A stretch of 64,000 bases of DNA from Owenweeksia sp048267305 (GCA_048267305.1 JBLWXT010000015.1:1-64000); one strand, 5' to 3'; counted from the stretch's first letter, positions 1 to 8,556 are shown. Program-made: numbers and translations. The notes: generated from the letters alone by a model not told the origin.

Positions 1-111
1 AACCCCAAACCCCAAACCCCAAACCCCAAACCCCAAACCACAAACCCCAAACCCCAACCACAAACCCCCAACCACAAACCACAAACCCCAACTCCCAAAC
101 CACAAACCTTA
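1..111. repeat. Heptameric tandem repeat array (AACCCCA units)
   Basis: About sixteen 7-bp units run from the window edge, mostly AACCCCA, with variants AACCACA, AACCCCC and ACTCCCA and one 6-bp unit near position 57-62. The complementary strand carries successive GGGG runs separated by TTT, so it could form a G-quadruplex. The array stops directly at a promoter-like TACCTTTG box and lies about 40 bp upstream of the aminotransferase start. It may extend left beyond the window. Confidence 0.95.
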
Positions 112-112
112 C

Positions 113-120
113 TACCTTTG
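113..120 (+). promoter_or_regulatory. Bacteroidota-type -7 box for the aminotransferase gene
   Basis: TACCTTTG matches the TAnnTTTG consensus of Bacteroidota sigma factors and lies 31 bp before the ATG at 152. No TTTG -33 box is visible; that position falls inside the heptamer array, so repeat number would change what sits there. Confidence 0.5.
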
Positions 121-151
121 CACCCATCCTTAAAAAACCTCAAGTTGTAGT

Positions 152-1375
152 ATGAGTTCTGAAAAAATATGGCTTTCATCACCCCACATGGGTGGAACCG
201 AACAATCATTTGTAAATCAAGCTTTTGAAACCAATTGGATAGCGCCCCTCGGACCCAATGTCAATAATTTTGAAGCTGACCTTCAGTCTTACAATAGTAT
301 TGGCCATGCCGCAGCCCTTAGTTCAGGAACGGCAGCTTTACACCTCTCCCTAATATTAAATAATATTGGACCCGGAGATTTGGTGTTTGTACAAAGCTTC
401 ACCTTTTCCGCCACAGTAAACCCTATTGTCTATCAGGGCGCAACACCTGTCTTCATTGACTCTGAGCCCGGCACCTGGAACATGTGCCCCATACAACTGG
501 AAAAAGCTATCCTCGCAGCTCAGGCCGGAACCCTATCCCCATCTGGAGGGGGTGCCCTTGGCCTGGACAGGGCAGGGGAGGAAGCGAAGCCCCAAACATC
601 AACCGGCAAACCAAAAGCCATTATGCCCGTCCATCTCTACGGGATGCCCGCCAATATGGACGCCATCATGAGCATTGCCAAAAAGTATAACCTCCTCGTT
701 ATTGAAGACGCTGCTGAGTCCATTGGCTCCACATTTCGGGGAAAGTTTACCGGTACCATAGGCCATATGGGGGTCTATTCTTTTAATGGTAATAAAATAA
801 TAACTACCAGTGGAGGAGGTGCTTTGGTTAGTGATAATTCTCAACTCATTAATAAGGCACGGTTTTTAGCTACTCAGGCTCGTGATGATGCTCCTCACTA
901 TCAACACTCCCATGTTGGGTACAATTATAGAATGAGTAATGTACTGGCCGGTATTGGTCGCGGACAAATGGAGGTGTTGGATGATAGAGTGGCAAAGCGC
1001 AGGAGTAATTTTGAAAGATATGTGCAGTACTTCCAAAAGTGGAATAATAAGGGCTTTGATATACGCTTTCAGGATGAACCACAGGGTAGTAGGAGTAACA
1101 GATGGCTTAGCTGTATTCTGATAAACCCAAATACCAATAAAGGGTTGACCCGGGAAGCACTGAGGCTCGCCATGGAAAGGGAAAATATTGAATGTCGCCC
1201 CCTATGGAAGCCAATGCACCTGCAGCCCGTGTTTGAACATTATCCCTATGTAGGGGATACCATGTGCCAGGATTTGTTTGATATCGGACTTTGCTTGCCA
1301 AGTGGCTCATCACTTACAGAAGAGGACTTTAAAAGAATTTTTAATACCCTCGATACCTGTTTTAGCTCCTTGTAG
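152..1375 (+). CDS. DegT/DnrJ/EryC1/StrS-family PLP-dependent sugar aminotransferase
   Basis: A 407-residue cytoplasmic enzyme of the family that transaminates nucleotide-linked keto-sugars during surface polysaccharide or glycoprotein glycan synthesis. Visible signatures are the early SSPHMGG motif, VIEDAAES around residue 186, and YSFNGNKIITT, in which Lys215 is the expected PLP Schiff-base lysine. The CapD-type dehydratase downstream would supply keto-sugar substrates. Residues about 126-150 (SPSGGGALGLDRAGEE and following) are a Gly/Pro-rich stretch between EKAI and PKAIMPVHLYG, where family members normally have a short linker. Its DNA resembles a GC-rich intergenic repeat. The exact sugar cannot be read from the sequence. 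Confidence 0.9.
   Translation: MSSEKIWLSSPHMGGTEQSFVNQAFETNWIAPLGPNVNNFEADLQSYNSIGHAAALSSGTAALHLSLILNNIGPGDLVFVQSFTFSATVNPIVYQGATPVFIDSEPGTWNMCPIQLEKAILAAQAGTLSPSGGGALGLDRAGEEAKPQTSTGKPKAIMPVHLYGMPANMDAIMSIAKKYNLLVIEDAAESIGSTFRGKFTGTIGHMGVYSFNGNKIITTSGGGALVSDNSQLINKARFLATQARDDAPHYQHSHVGYNYRMSNVLAGIGRGQMEVLDDRVAKRRSNFERYVQYFQKWNNKGFDIRFQDEPQGSRSNRWLSCILINPNTNKGLTREALRLAMERENIECRPLWKPMHLQPVFEHYPYVGDTMCQDLFDIGLCLPSGSSLTEEDFKRIFNTLDTCFSSL
529..590 (+). repeat. GC-rich palindrome-like element inside the aminotransferase gene
   Basis: The run contains CCCCATCTGGAGGGGG, then GCCCTTGGCCTGGACAGGGC, then AGGGGAGGA. These are complementary C- and G-rich blocks like the CCCCC-TTGA-GGGGG elements that are usually intergenic in Bacteroidota. 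Its composition differs sharply from the surrounding AT-richer gene. The reading frame stays open through it. A similar element lies in the IcmF gene at 47904-47928. Confidence 0.55.
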
Positions 1376-1422
1376 TTGGCTTTTGCGGCAGGGAGTAATG
1401 CCTTTGGCTCAGTCTAATCAAT

Positions 1423-1450
1423 AAAACCAAAGGTTTTCTGACTTTTTTTT
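1423..1450 (+). terminator. Possible intrinsic terminator after the aminotransferase
   Basis: A short stem AAAACC-AAA-GGTTTT at 1423-1437 is followed, after CTGAC, by a run of eight T at 1443-1450. The stem is weak and AT-rich, so the call is tentative. Confidence 0.35.
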
Positions 1451-1552
1451 AGTCAAAAGCCTATAATGTAAAGCACTGTCATTCAGTTGATAATATATCT
1501 TATGAACTAATTGCAGTTGTTAACTTATTTGTTAAACACTAACTGCAATCAA

Positions 1553-1580
1553 TTGACTGTATGGTAATTAGTTATTTTTG
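1553..1580 (+). promoter_or_regulatory. Promoter for the CapD-type dehydratase gene
   Basis: TTG at 1553-1555 is followed after 17 bp by TATTTTTG at 1573-1580, matching the Bacteroidota -33/-7 pattern, 28 bp upstream of the ATG at 1609. The 233-bp gap between the two genes therefore probably separates transcription units. Confidence 0.5.
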
Positions 1581-1608
1581 ATGTCTTGTTAAACCACTAC
1601 TCCGACCT

Positions 1609-3543
1609 ATGCTTAAGAAGTTTATTTTAAATCACACCGACCGCTACCTCGCGCGGTGGATTATTCTACTCGCTGATATATTTCTTGTTTCATTCGCCTA
1701 TGGAATAGCCGTTTTAGTTAGGTTCAATTTTGATTTTGTGGCCTCAGCTGAAAACGGGGCCATGGAAAAATTGCCTATCGTACTATTCTTCTATGCCATG
1801 GGCTTCCTCGTTACCCGTTCTTATGTGGGCATCATTAGGCATACCAGTGTTACTGATGCCGTAAACGTATTTAAGGGTGCCGGCTTTGGGCTCGTTTGCC
1901 TTTTCGGTCTGTCACTCATGGAAGCTCTTTCCATTAACGATAGAGGCCTTATGTATGTGCCGCGATCTATACTCGTTATCCACTTCCTCGTTACTATTTT
2001 CGCGCTCATTGGCTCCAGGCTCCTCGTTAAGTATATGTATGATACTATCATCGGATCCAAAAGAGCTAACCAAAAAAGAGTGCTCATCTACGGAGCCGGA
2101 GTTTCCGGCCTTACCACCATGCAAACCCTTACTCAAGACCCCGCCAGGGATACCGAGGTAATCGGATTTATTGATGATAGCCTCAACAAAAAGGGAAAAG
2201 CCATCGGTGGAGTCATCGTTTACGAACCTAAAAAGGTCTTTACCAAAGAGTTTATTCAAAAACACAGACCTCAGCAGGTCATTATTTCTGTACAAAAATC
2301 ACTATCCAGCAAAAGGAAAAAGGAAATTGTGGAAATGTGCCTCGAGTTTGGAATTCAGGTGAAAATTGTTCCGCCTTTCGAAAACTGGATTCAGGGAGAA
2401 CTTAGCACCAAGCAGATAAAACCTGTTAAAATTGAAGACCTGCTCGAAAGAGATCCCATTATACTCGACAATGTAAACATCTCCAGGGAAATCAGGGGAA
2501 AAGTGGTGCTGGTTACCGGGGCGGCCGGATCTATCGGTAGTGAAATTTCTCGACAGCTTCTTTACTATTCTCCCAAAAAGGTTATTCTCCTCGATCAGGC
2601 TGAGTCCCCTTTGTATAATCTCGAAATTGAACTTCGACAAAATCACCCCCAGGCTCTTAAAGTGGCCGAAATGGTTATCGGAAACGTGGCCAACAAAAAG
2701 AGAATGAAAAAGGTATTCGAGGTGTTTGAACCCGATATCGTTTTCCATGCTGCAGCATACAAACACGTGCCACTGATGGAAAATAACCCATACGAGGCAG
2801 TGCATGTGAATGTATTTGGTACCAAAAATATCGCTGACCTCTCCGTTGACTATGGTGTGGAGAAGTTTGTAATGGTTTCTACTGATAAGGCTGTCAACCC
2901 TACCAATGTTATGGGATCCACTAAGCGCTGTGCAGAAATCTATACCCAGAGTTTAGGAAACAAGCGTGGCGTTAAAACTCAGTTTATAATTACCCGGTTT
3001 GGAAACGTTCTTGGTTCCAATGGATCCGTTATTCCTCTCTTCAAAAAACAAATTGAGGCCGGAGGCCCCATTACATTAACGGATAAGAGAATTACACGAT
3101 TCTTTATGACCATACCCGAAGCGTGCAACCTCGTACTTGAGGCCGGCAGCATGGGGCAGGGAGGGGAAATATTTGTCTTTGATATGGGGGAGTCTGTGAA
3201 AATTTACGACCTCGCTAAGAAAATGGTAAAGCTTAGTGGACTGCAACTCAATAAGGATATTGAGATTAAGGAAGTGGGGTTGCGACCAGGTGAAAAACTC
3301 TATGAAGAACTGCTGGCTGTGCGAGAAAACACTAAGAATACCCATCACCCCAAAATTTTAATTGCTGAGGTGGATAGCCATAGCTACAAGTCTGTGATGC
3401 ACAGCTTCGAAGACTTGCAGGTGGCCATGCAGGGAACTGATAACCTTGCACTCGTGGGATGCCTTAAAAAAATAGTGCCCGAATTTATCAGTAATAATTC
3501 CATCTTTGCGAGCCTCGATCTCAAGAAAATTGTGAATGAATAA
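1609..3543 (+). CDS. CapD/FlaA1-type membrane nucleotide-sugar 4,6-dehydratase
   Basis: A 644-residue protein of the polysaccharide biosynthesis CapD/WbpM family, which converts UDP-GlcNAc-type sugars to 4-keto-6-deoxy derivatives at the inner membrane. About four hydrophobic segments fill residues 15-145. A Rossmann-like domain with the motif YGAGVSG follows, then the catalytic SDR domain with GAAGSIGSE near residue 303, HAAAYKHVPLMENNP, and the MVSTDKAVNPTNVMGSTKR segment carrying the catalytic Lys. Full length for the long form of the family. Its 3' end overlaps the next gene by 8 bp, which suggests translational coupling to the outer-membrane protein. Its product may feed the upstream aminotransferase. 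Confidence 0.93.
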   Translation: MLKKFILNHTDRYLARWIILLADIFLVSFAYGIAVLVRFNFDFVASAENGAMEKLPIVLFFYAMGFLVTRSYVGIIRHTSVTDAVNVFKGAGFGLVCLFGLSLMEALSINDRGLMYVPRSILVIHFLVTIFALIGSRLLVKYMYDTIIGSKRANQKRVLIYGAGVSGLTTMQTLTQDPARDTEVIGFIDDSLNKKGKAIGGVIVYEPKKVFTKEFIQKHRPQQVIISVQKSLSSKRKKEIVEMCLEFGIQVKIVPPFENWIQGELSTKQIKPVKIEDLLERDPIILDNVNISREIRGKVVLVTGAAGSIGSEISRQLLYYSPKKVILLDQAESPLYNLEIELRQNHPQALKVAEMVIGNVANKKRMKKVFEVFEPDIVFHAAAYKHVPLMENNPYEAVHVNVFGTKNIADLSVDYGVEKFVMVSTDKAVNPTNVMGSTKRCAEIYTQSLGNKRGVKTQFIITRFGNVLGSNGSVIPLFKKQIEAGGPITLTDKRITRFFMTIPEACNLVLEAGSMGQGGEIFVFDMGESVKIYDLAKKMVKLSGLQLNKDIEIKEVGLRPGEKLYEELLAVRENTKNTHHPKILIAEVDSHSYKSVMHSFEDLQVAMQGTDNLALVGCLKKIVPEFISNNSIFASLDLKKIVNE

Positions 3544-5137
3544 GCTCCCCGGCTTTTTACTGTTTATACTTGTCTCCTTCCCTCTTCTTGGTCAATACCA
3601 GTACCAAAGGCTCAACCATATCAGAAGCTTAAGAAGTGCAGCACCTCTTTATAACATGCTTACCGATGCTCATACTTCTGTGCAGCCCTTTGATACATGG
3701 GAGATGGACTCCATTAGTTCACAAGGAGCAGAAGGCTGGGAGAAACCCCTCACTCTCGGATATAAAAAATGGCTTTGGAGAAAGGCTTTTCAGGAACACC
3801 TTATTGATGTTAAGGGTAAAAACTATTGGTTTACCATAGACCCTGTCGTCAATTTCCAACTCGGATTGGATGAGGATGCCAAATATGTAAATACCAGAGG
3901 GTTTACCCTCGAAGGACGACTCGGATCCAAATTTAGCTTTAGCTCCTCTTTTCTCGAAAATCAGGCTCTCTTCCCTGAGTATATTTCTGATTATACCCTC
4001 TATAGTAATGTGGTGCCCGGACAGGGATACCAAAGACCATACGGAGATAATGGCTTCGACTTTGGAATGGCATCAGGTGAGTTTACCTACACCCCTGATG
4101 AAATATTCTCCATAACACTGGGGCAGGGACGAAACTTCTTTGGTGAAGGATATCGTTCCATGTTCCTGTCTGATGGTACTTTCAACTACCCTTTTCTTAG
4201 AGTGGAAACTACCTTCTGGAAAATAAAATATACCAACCTCTGGGCTCAGCTTTATGACGTGCGAAAACAAGCTCAGGTGGCTACCAATGGTGCCTATGCC
4301 AAAAAGTTCCTGTCTTCACATTACCTCAGTATCAATATTTCCCCACGCTGGAACCTTAGCTTTTTTGAAGCCATAATAATTGGAGACACAGCCCAGCAAA
4401 ATGGTATTGATGCCTCCTTTTTTAACCCCATTATCTTCTACCGCCCGGTGGAGTTTGCCACAGGCTCCAGATCAGGCAACGCGCATATTGGCATTGCATC
4501 TTCTTACAAACTGGCTGATGGAATTCAAACCTATGGGCAGTTCTTACTGGATGAGTTTAAGCTAAGCGCACTCACCGATGGCAGTGGCTCCTGGGTTAAT
4601 AAATTTGCATGGCAACTAGGCCTGAAGCAGTACAATAGTTTTGGTATGGAAGGTTTGTTTACCCGTATAGAATACAATGGCGCCAGACCTTATACCTATT
4701 CCCATAAAAATGCCCTTACCAATTATGGCCATTATGGCCAGCCTCTGGCGCACCCCTGGGGTGCCAACTTCCATGAAGGTATTTTGCAAATAGTATATCA
4801 GCGCAGGCGCTGGGAAGTGGAGGCAAGGCTCCATTATGGAAAAATGGGCCTCGATACCAATGGCTCTGACTGGGGAGGTGATATTTATCTGCCCTATACC
4901 CAGCGGCAGCAAAGCGAAGGAAATACCGTAGCCCAAGGTGCTACCGGAAATTATATGTTTGTACTCCTGCGTATGGCGTGGTTGGTAAACCCGGCATCTG
5001 GACTAAAGGTAGAGGCTGGAGCTCGTATCCGTAGCCTGTCTGCTACTGCCAATACCCTTCCCTATGCAAGCGGAAATTCCAACTACCTTTTCGTTGGGCT
5101 AAGGACAGAGTTTTTCAATACTTATTACGACTTTTGA
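3536..5137 (+). CDS. Capsule-assembly Wzi-like / RemB-like outer-membrane protein
   Basis: A 533-residue exported protein with an N-terminal signal peptide (hydrophobic residues 6-18, ending near LLGQ). The remainder alternates aromatic beta-strands and ends in a Tyr-Asp-Phe type outer-membrane C-terminus (EFFNTYYDF). Family-like blocks include FTYTPDEIFSITLGQGRNFFGEGYRSMFLSD and KYTNLWAQLYDV. Relatives are annotated as Wzi capsule-anchoring barrels or, in Flavobacterium, as the surface motility protein RemB. The 8-bp overlap with the dehydratase gene and the exosortase genes downstream support a role in handling surface polysaccharide. Motility is only an alternative. Confidence 0.75.
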   Translation: MNKLPGFLLFILVSFPLLGQYQYQRLNHIRSLRSAAPLYNMLTDAHTSVQPFDTWEMDSISSQGAEGWEKPLTLGYKKWLWRKAFQEHLIDVKGKNYWFTIDPVVNFQLGLDEDAKYVNTRGFTLEGRLGSKFSFSSSFLENQALFPEYISDYTLYSNVVPGQGYQRPYGDNGFDFGMASGEFTYTPDEIFSITLGQGRNFFGEGYRSMFLSDGTFNYPFLRVETTFWKIKYTNLWAQLYDVRKQAQVATNGAYAKKFLSSHYLSINISPRWNLSFFEAIIIGDTAQQNGIDASFFNPIIFYRPVEFATGSRSGNAHIGIASSYKLADGIQTYGQFLLDEFKLSALTDGSGSWVNKFAWQLGLKQYNSFGMEGLFTRIEYNGARPYTYSHKNALTNYGHYGQPLAHPWGANFHEGILQIVYQRRRWEVEARLHYGKMGLDTNGSDWGGDIYLPYTQRQQSEGNTVAQGATGNYMFVLLRMAWLVNPASGLKVEAGARIRSLSATANTLPYASGNSNYLFVGLRTEFFNTYYDF

Positions 5138-5141
5138 CACC

Positions 5142-5726
5142 ATGTGGAAAGAATTCAGGCCTACCATCCTATTTTTGGTAAAGTTTTTTGTTATCTATTT
5201 TGGTTTCTCAATCCTATATGGGTTTTACATCAAAAAGTTTGATACCGCTGAGCCTTCTCAGGTAGACGGTATCACTCACTTCATTTCTAACAGCTGTACG
5301 CAGGCGGCTAGCCTGATGGGCTACGAACCTACTATCGTATTGGATGATCACCACAACCGTGATTACCACGAAGAGGTAACCTATGATAGCATCTGGATGG
5401 ACGGTATTTATGCCATTTCAGTTGAAGAGGGTTGTAATGGTATCAATATTATGCTCCTCTTTATTGCCTTTGTCGTGGCCTTTGGCGGTAAGCTTACCTC
5501 TATGCTCATCTTTATACCGGCCGGAATACTGTTTATACATCTGGCCAATATTGGCAGGCTAATGCTGCTTAGCCTTATTAATGTAGAGCTCGGTGGTCAG
5601 TCCTTTCACCTCTTCCACAAGTATATCTTCACCGCCATTATTTATGTGGCCGTTTTACTGCTCTGGTACCTTTGGGCAGTCAAGTTTTCAGGCAAAAACC
5701 TTTTGAGTAAAAAGAAGCAGGAATGA
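5142..5726 (+). CDS. xrtF: Exosortase family protein XrtF
   Basis: A 194-residue integral membrane protein of the exosortase/archaeosortase family, which are proposed cysteine transpeptidases acting at the membrane on C-terminally tagged proteins, usually beside exopolysaccharide genes. The expected active-site residues are present: Cys98 in EEGCNG, Arg139 in NIGRLML, and His156 or His159 in HLFHK. About five hydrophobic segments are seen, and the protein is short, as in the Bacteroidota XrtF type. It starts 5 bp after the Wzi-like gene and overlaps the next gene by 4 bp (ATGA). No obvious PEP-CTERM-like substrate was recognised in this window. Confidence 0.88.
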   Translation: MWKEFRPTILFLVKFFVIYFGFSILYGFYIKKFDTAEPSQVDGITHFISNSCTQAASLMGYEPTIVLDDHHNRDYHEEVTYDSIWMDGIYAISVEEGCNGINIMLLFIAFVVAFGGKLTSMLIFIPAGILFIHLANIGRLMLLSLINVELGGQSFHLFHKYIFTAIIYVAVLLLWYLWAVKFSGKNLLSKKKQE

Positions 5727-6169
5727 GTTTAAGACGGGTGCTTTTTATAGTGGGAGGGGCTTTAGGCCTTGCCTCTATTTATTTGTTTCAACTGCGGATG
5801 GATTTCTATTCGGTGTTGTTTGAGTTCCGTTTACCACAGCTTGTTGATTATACTGCTATGGAAGATATACCTACAATACCATTCATAGTAAATAAGGTGT
5901 TGCGCTATTTATTAAATGATCTTTTCTCCATAGCTATTATTTACGGTTTGTTTTATGAGAGGAAGTACGCCCGCTTCGCTATGTATGTGATGTTCTTTGG
6001 GCTCTTTGTTTTAGTGCCCATCTACATCATACTGTTTCTTAATCAGCCTGCCGGTTTTTCATCTATGTTAACCCATTTACACCGCATAGTAATGAACCCG
6101 GTGCTAATGATGTTGCTGATACCTGCCTTTTTTGTTCAGCGCAAGCAGGCAGAGGCAAAGCTTTCTTAA
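5723..6169 (+). CDS. Exosortase F system-associated membrane protein
   Basis: A 148-residue protein with about four hydrophobic segments. Its position, size and overlap with the exosortase gene match the small membrane protein that regularly accompanies XrtF in Flavobacteriia. Features include FYSVLFEFRLPQLVDYTAMEDIPTIP and a conserved-looking NKVLRYLLNDLFSIAIIYGLF segment. Its biochemical role is unknown. It overlaps the stop of the convergent membrane gene by 4 bp. Confidence 0.75.
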   Translation: MSLRRVLFIVGGALGLASIYLFQLRMDFYSVLFEFRLPQLVDYTAMEDIPTIPFIVNKVLRYLLNDLFSIAIIYGLFYERKYARFAMYVMFFGLFVLVPIYIILFLNQPAGFSSMLTHLHRIVMNPVLMMLLIPAFFVQRKQAEAKLS

Positions 6170-7662
6170 TCCATCTTTTTTAGATAGTAGTATTGCCCGG
6201 TAGGGTTATATTGGGTTTGGTAGCTCGGATATAATTCAAATGTTACACAGGGAAATTTTGTTTCTCCGCAGTAACCATCAGGATATTGGGGCTTTTTAGG
6301 ATAAACTATATTGGAAAGCTCAAACGAATCAAACTTATCGTAAAAGGTACTTTGCCATCTGCCTAAGTTAATATCAGGAGCCATGCATATTACCATTGTG
6401 ATAATCAGTATGCCAATAGGTATCACTTTTTTTAAGACAACTGGTCTTATAAAGTAAATTACCCCCGAGAGGAAAAAGGCAACAAAAGGAATAAGAAAAT
6501 GAGAAGCCAATCGGAAATTGAAAATGGTAAAAACCCAAATAGTGGCAATCAAAAGCCCCGCTGTTAGGAAAATGCCCTTCCCCGAAATTCTTTGAAGCCG
6601 CTTTCGAACTAAAAAGTAAAGCATTCCTAAAATGAAGAGCACTGTGAATGTTATGGTAAGATTGAGTTTCTTCAGCAGAATAACATTCCCCTCTTGTAAT
6701 AGCCCGGTGGCATGATGTGCGGCATCCAAAGGTATCGCCCAGTCTACGGGTACAGATATTATTGAAACCGGATAAAAGGGGTATCCCGAGAGTACTATAT
6801 TTTTCACTAGTAAAAGCAAGCCTGCTAATACTATCAAATAACTGTTTCTAAGGAAATGTCCCCAGCCTCCCTTGGCTATTAAGCTTACAAGTAAAAGAAT
6901 ACTACAGCTTAGGGCCACATTGGCCTTTAGTAAAATGGCCGTGCCTAATAGCAGTGCAATAAGTCCATGGCCTTTTGTTTGCTCAATAAACAATTGTTCC
7001 ACTAGCAGAGAAGTCAATAATATCCCCAGCACATCAGGAGACTGACTGGGGATAAGTATAAAGTACACAGGAAAGCCAAGGATGGTGATAATAAACCAAT
7101 AAATGCTGTTGGTTATTTGTGCCTGTGCTAAGCGCTCAAAACCCGTATAAACCAAAGCTGCTATTAGTAGGGCATTTAGTTTTAGTGGTGCATCGCTAAA
7201 TACATTGCCAACAGCACTAAACACGTGAAATGAACTGCCCATGGCAAACCTCGGCTCCAGATTCCCAATGCCCTTTATCCATCCATCCTCCTGCAAGGCA
7301 TATATGGTTTGTAAATAATAAGAGGCCTCGTCTGGTAGCTTAACGGCAAAGCTCGCCAGCACCGATGAAAATATTAACCCAATAATCAATTGGGGCCAGT
7401 TGATTTTTAGAAGAAACCCTCGTGTGGGCCGGTCAAAAAGTATAACGGCTATACTCAAACCGGTATAGCCTGCAAGAAACCAACTGCTTAGTGGCGCAAA
7501 AAAAGCAATGACGGTAAGGCAAACGGTAAATAGAAAGTAGCTAACCACTATAGACTCCAGCACACCCGAACCGGCTTTGGAGAATAACCTCCTTTGTAAA
7601 AAGTAGCCGGCAGGAGCCAATGCCATTAGCAAAAACAAACTTTCCAGTAATCGTTGAAGCAT
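6166..7662 (-). CDS. Multispanning membrane protein, possibly LIC_10190-like or glycosyltransferase-like
   Basis: A 498-residue protein if started at the ATG at 7662; a TTG five codons upstream would give 503. It has roughly ten to twelve hydrophobic helices and a short periplasmic-type C-terminus rich in Tyr and Cys (YCGETKFPCVTFELYPSYQTQYNPTGQYYY). The motif PDEASYYLQTIYALQEDGWIKGIGNLEPRFAMGSSFHVFSA recalls LIC_10190-type membrane proteins and GT-C-like enzymes that use lipid-linked sugars. That assignment is from memory of the motif and was not tested. It converges on the exosortase operon, with overlapping stop codons. Confidence 0.6.
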   Translation of the reverse strand: MLQRLLESLFLLMALAPAGYFLQRRLFSKAGSGVLESIVVSYFLFTVCLTVIAFFAPLSSWFLAGYTGLSIAVILFDRPTRGFLLKINWPQLIIGLIFSSVLASFAVKLPDEASYYLQTIYALQEDGWIKGIGNLEPRFAMGSSFHVFSAVGNVFSDAPLKLNALLIAALVYTGFERLAQAQITNSIYWFIITILGFPVYFILIPSQSPDVLGILLTSLLVEQLFIEQTKGHGLIALLLGTAILLKANVALSCSILLLVSLIAKGGWGHFLRNSYLIVLAGLLLLVKNIVLSGYPFYPVSIISVPVDWAIPLDAAHHATGLLQEGNVILLKKLNLTITFTVLFILGMLYFLVRKRLQRISGKGIFLTAGLLIATIWVFTIFNFRLASHFLIPFVAFFLSGVIYFIRPVVLKKVIPIGILIITMVICMAPDINLGRWQSTFYDKFDSFELSNIVYPKKPQYPDGYCGETKFPCVTFELYPSYQTQYNPTGQYYYLKKMD

Positions 7663-7754
7663 TGGGGAAGTGTTCAATTTGGGGTGAAAATAGACAAAAC
7701 ACTCATTATGCCTTTATCAACCTTATATGAATATGTTATGGAAGTTATTTTATT

Positions 7755-7762
7755 TATTTTTG
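7755..7762 (+). promoter_or_regulatory. -7 box for the MacAB-like operon
   Basis: TATTTTTG matches TAnnTTTG and lies 46 bp before the ATG at 7809. The upstream gene is divergent, so a promoter is needed here. No clean TTG -33 box was seen at the right distance. Confidence 0.35.
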
Positions 7763-7808
7763 AAGCTCCTACTGCTACTGGGATCTTTATTACCATTTCC
7801 CCCTCTCT

Positions 7809-8510
7809 ATGATCAAACTTCAAGGGATTACTAAATCCTATGTTACCGGTGGTAAGCCATTTCGTGTGCTTAAGGGCATCGACCTCCACATTAAGGAAGG
7901 CGAGCTGGTGTCTATTATGGGCTCTTCCGGTTCGGGTAAATCCACCTTGCTGAATATCCTCGGTATCCTCGATTCCTATGACAATGGCAATTACCATTTG
8001 GCGGATACCTCCATGAAAAACCTTAGCGAGAAGAAGGCCGCACAATATCGAAATCGCTTTTTGGGTTTTGTATTTCAGTCCTTCAACCTTATTGCATTTA
8101 AAAATGCCATGGAAAATGTGGCGCTCCCACTTTACTACCAGGGCGTAAAAAGAAGTAAGAGAAATGCCATAGCCCTCGAATATCTCGAAAAGGTTGGCTT
8201 AAGGGCCTGGGCAGAACATTTGCCCAGCGAACTCTCCGGAGGACAAAAGCAACGTGTGGCCATTGCACGCGCGCTTATTACAAACCCCAAGGTGCTGTTG
8301 GCAGATGAACCTACCGGGGCACTGGATACCTCCACTTCATACGAAGTGTTGGACATCTTTAAAAAGATAAACAAGGACGAGGGCATTACGGTAGTGATCG
8401 TAACGCATGAGCAGGATATAGCCGATATGTGCGACCGCATAGTGTTTATGAAGGATGGACTGATCGAAAGTGCCGGAGTGAGCCTGGAATCGGGAGTAGG
8501 GAGTAAGTAG
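7809..8510 (+). CDS. ABC transporter ATP-binding protein, MacB/LolD type
   Basis: A 233-residue cytoplasmic ATPase that would energise the two permeases downstream. It has Walker A GSSGSGKS at residues 38-45, the Q-loop region FVFQSFNLI, signature LSGGQKQRVAIARAL, Walker B VLLADEPTGALD and the switch His in VVIVTHEQD. This pattern and length are those of the MacB/LolD/FtsE subfamily, which acts by mechanotransmission rather than by carrying substrate across the membrane. The final residues (SGVSLESGVGSK) run up to the heptamer array, whose first unit follows the stop codon directly. Confidence 0.93.
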   Translation: MIKLQGITKSYVTGGKPFRVLKGIDLHIKEGELVSIMGSSGSGKSTLLNILGILDSYDNGNYHLADTSMKNLSEKKAAQYRNRFLGFVFQSFNLIAFKNAMENVALPLYYQGVKRSKRNAIALEYLEKVGLRAWAEHLPSELSGGQKQRVAIARALITNPKVLLADEPTGALDTSTSYEVLDIFKKINKDEGITVVIVTHEQDIADMCDRIVFMKDGLIESAGVSLESGVGSK

Positions 8511-8556
8511 TTTGGAGTTTGGAGTTTGGAGTTTGGAGTTTGGAGTTTGGAGTTTG
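8511..8556. repeat. Heptameric tandem repeat (TTTGGAG x6)
   Basis: Six perfect TTTGGAG units (8511-8552) plus a partial TTTG begin immediately after the TAG of the ATPase gene. They fill about half of the 97-bp gap before the first permease gene. The 7-bp period is shared with the arrays at 1-111 and 9852-9914, but the unit sequences differ. Confidence 0.97.

Noticed and set aside
1..111. A chromosome or plasmid telomere, because the complement reads GGGGTTT
   Set aside because: The window edge is arbitrary, the unit is mixed with AACCACA variants, and other 7-bp arrays occur internally. Nothing else suggests a linear end.
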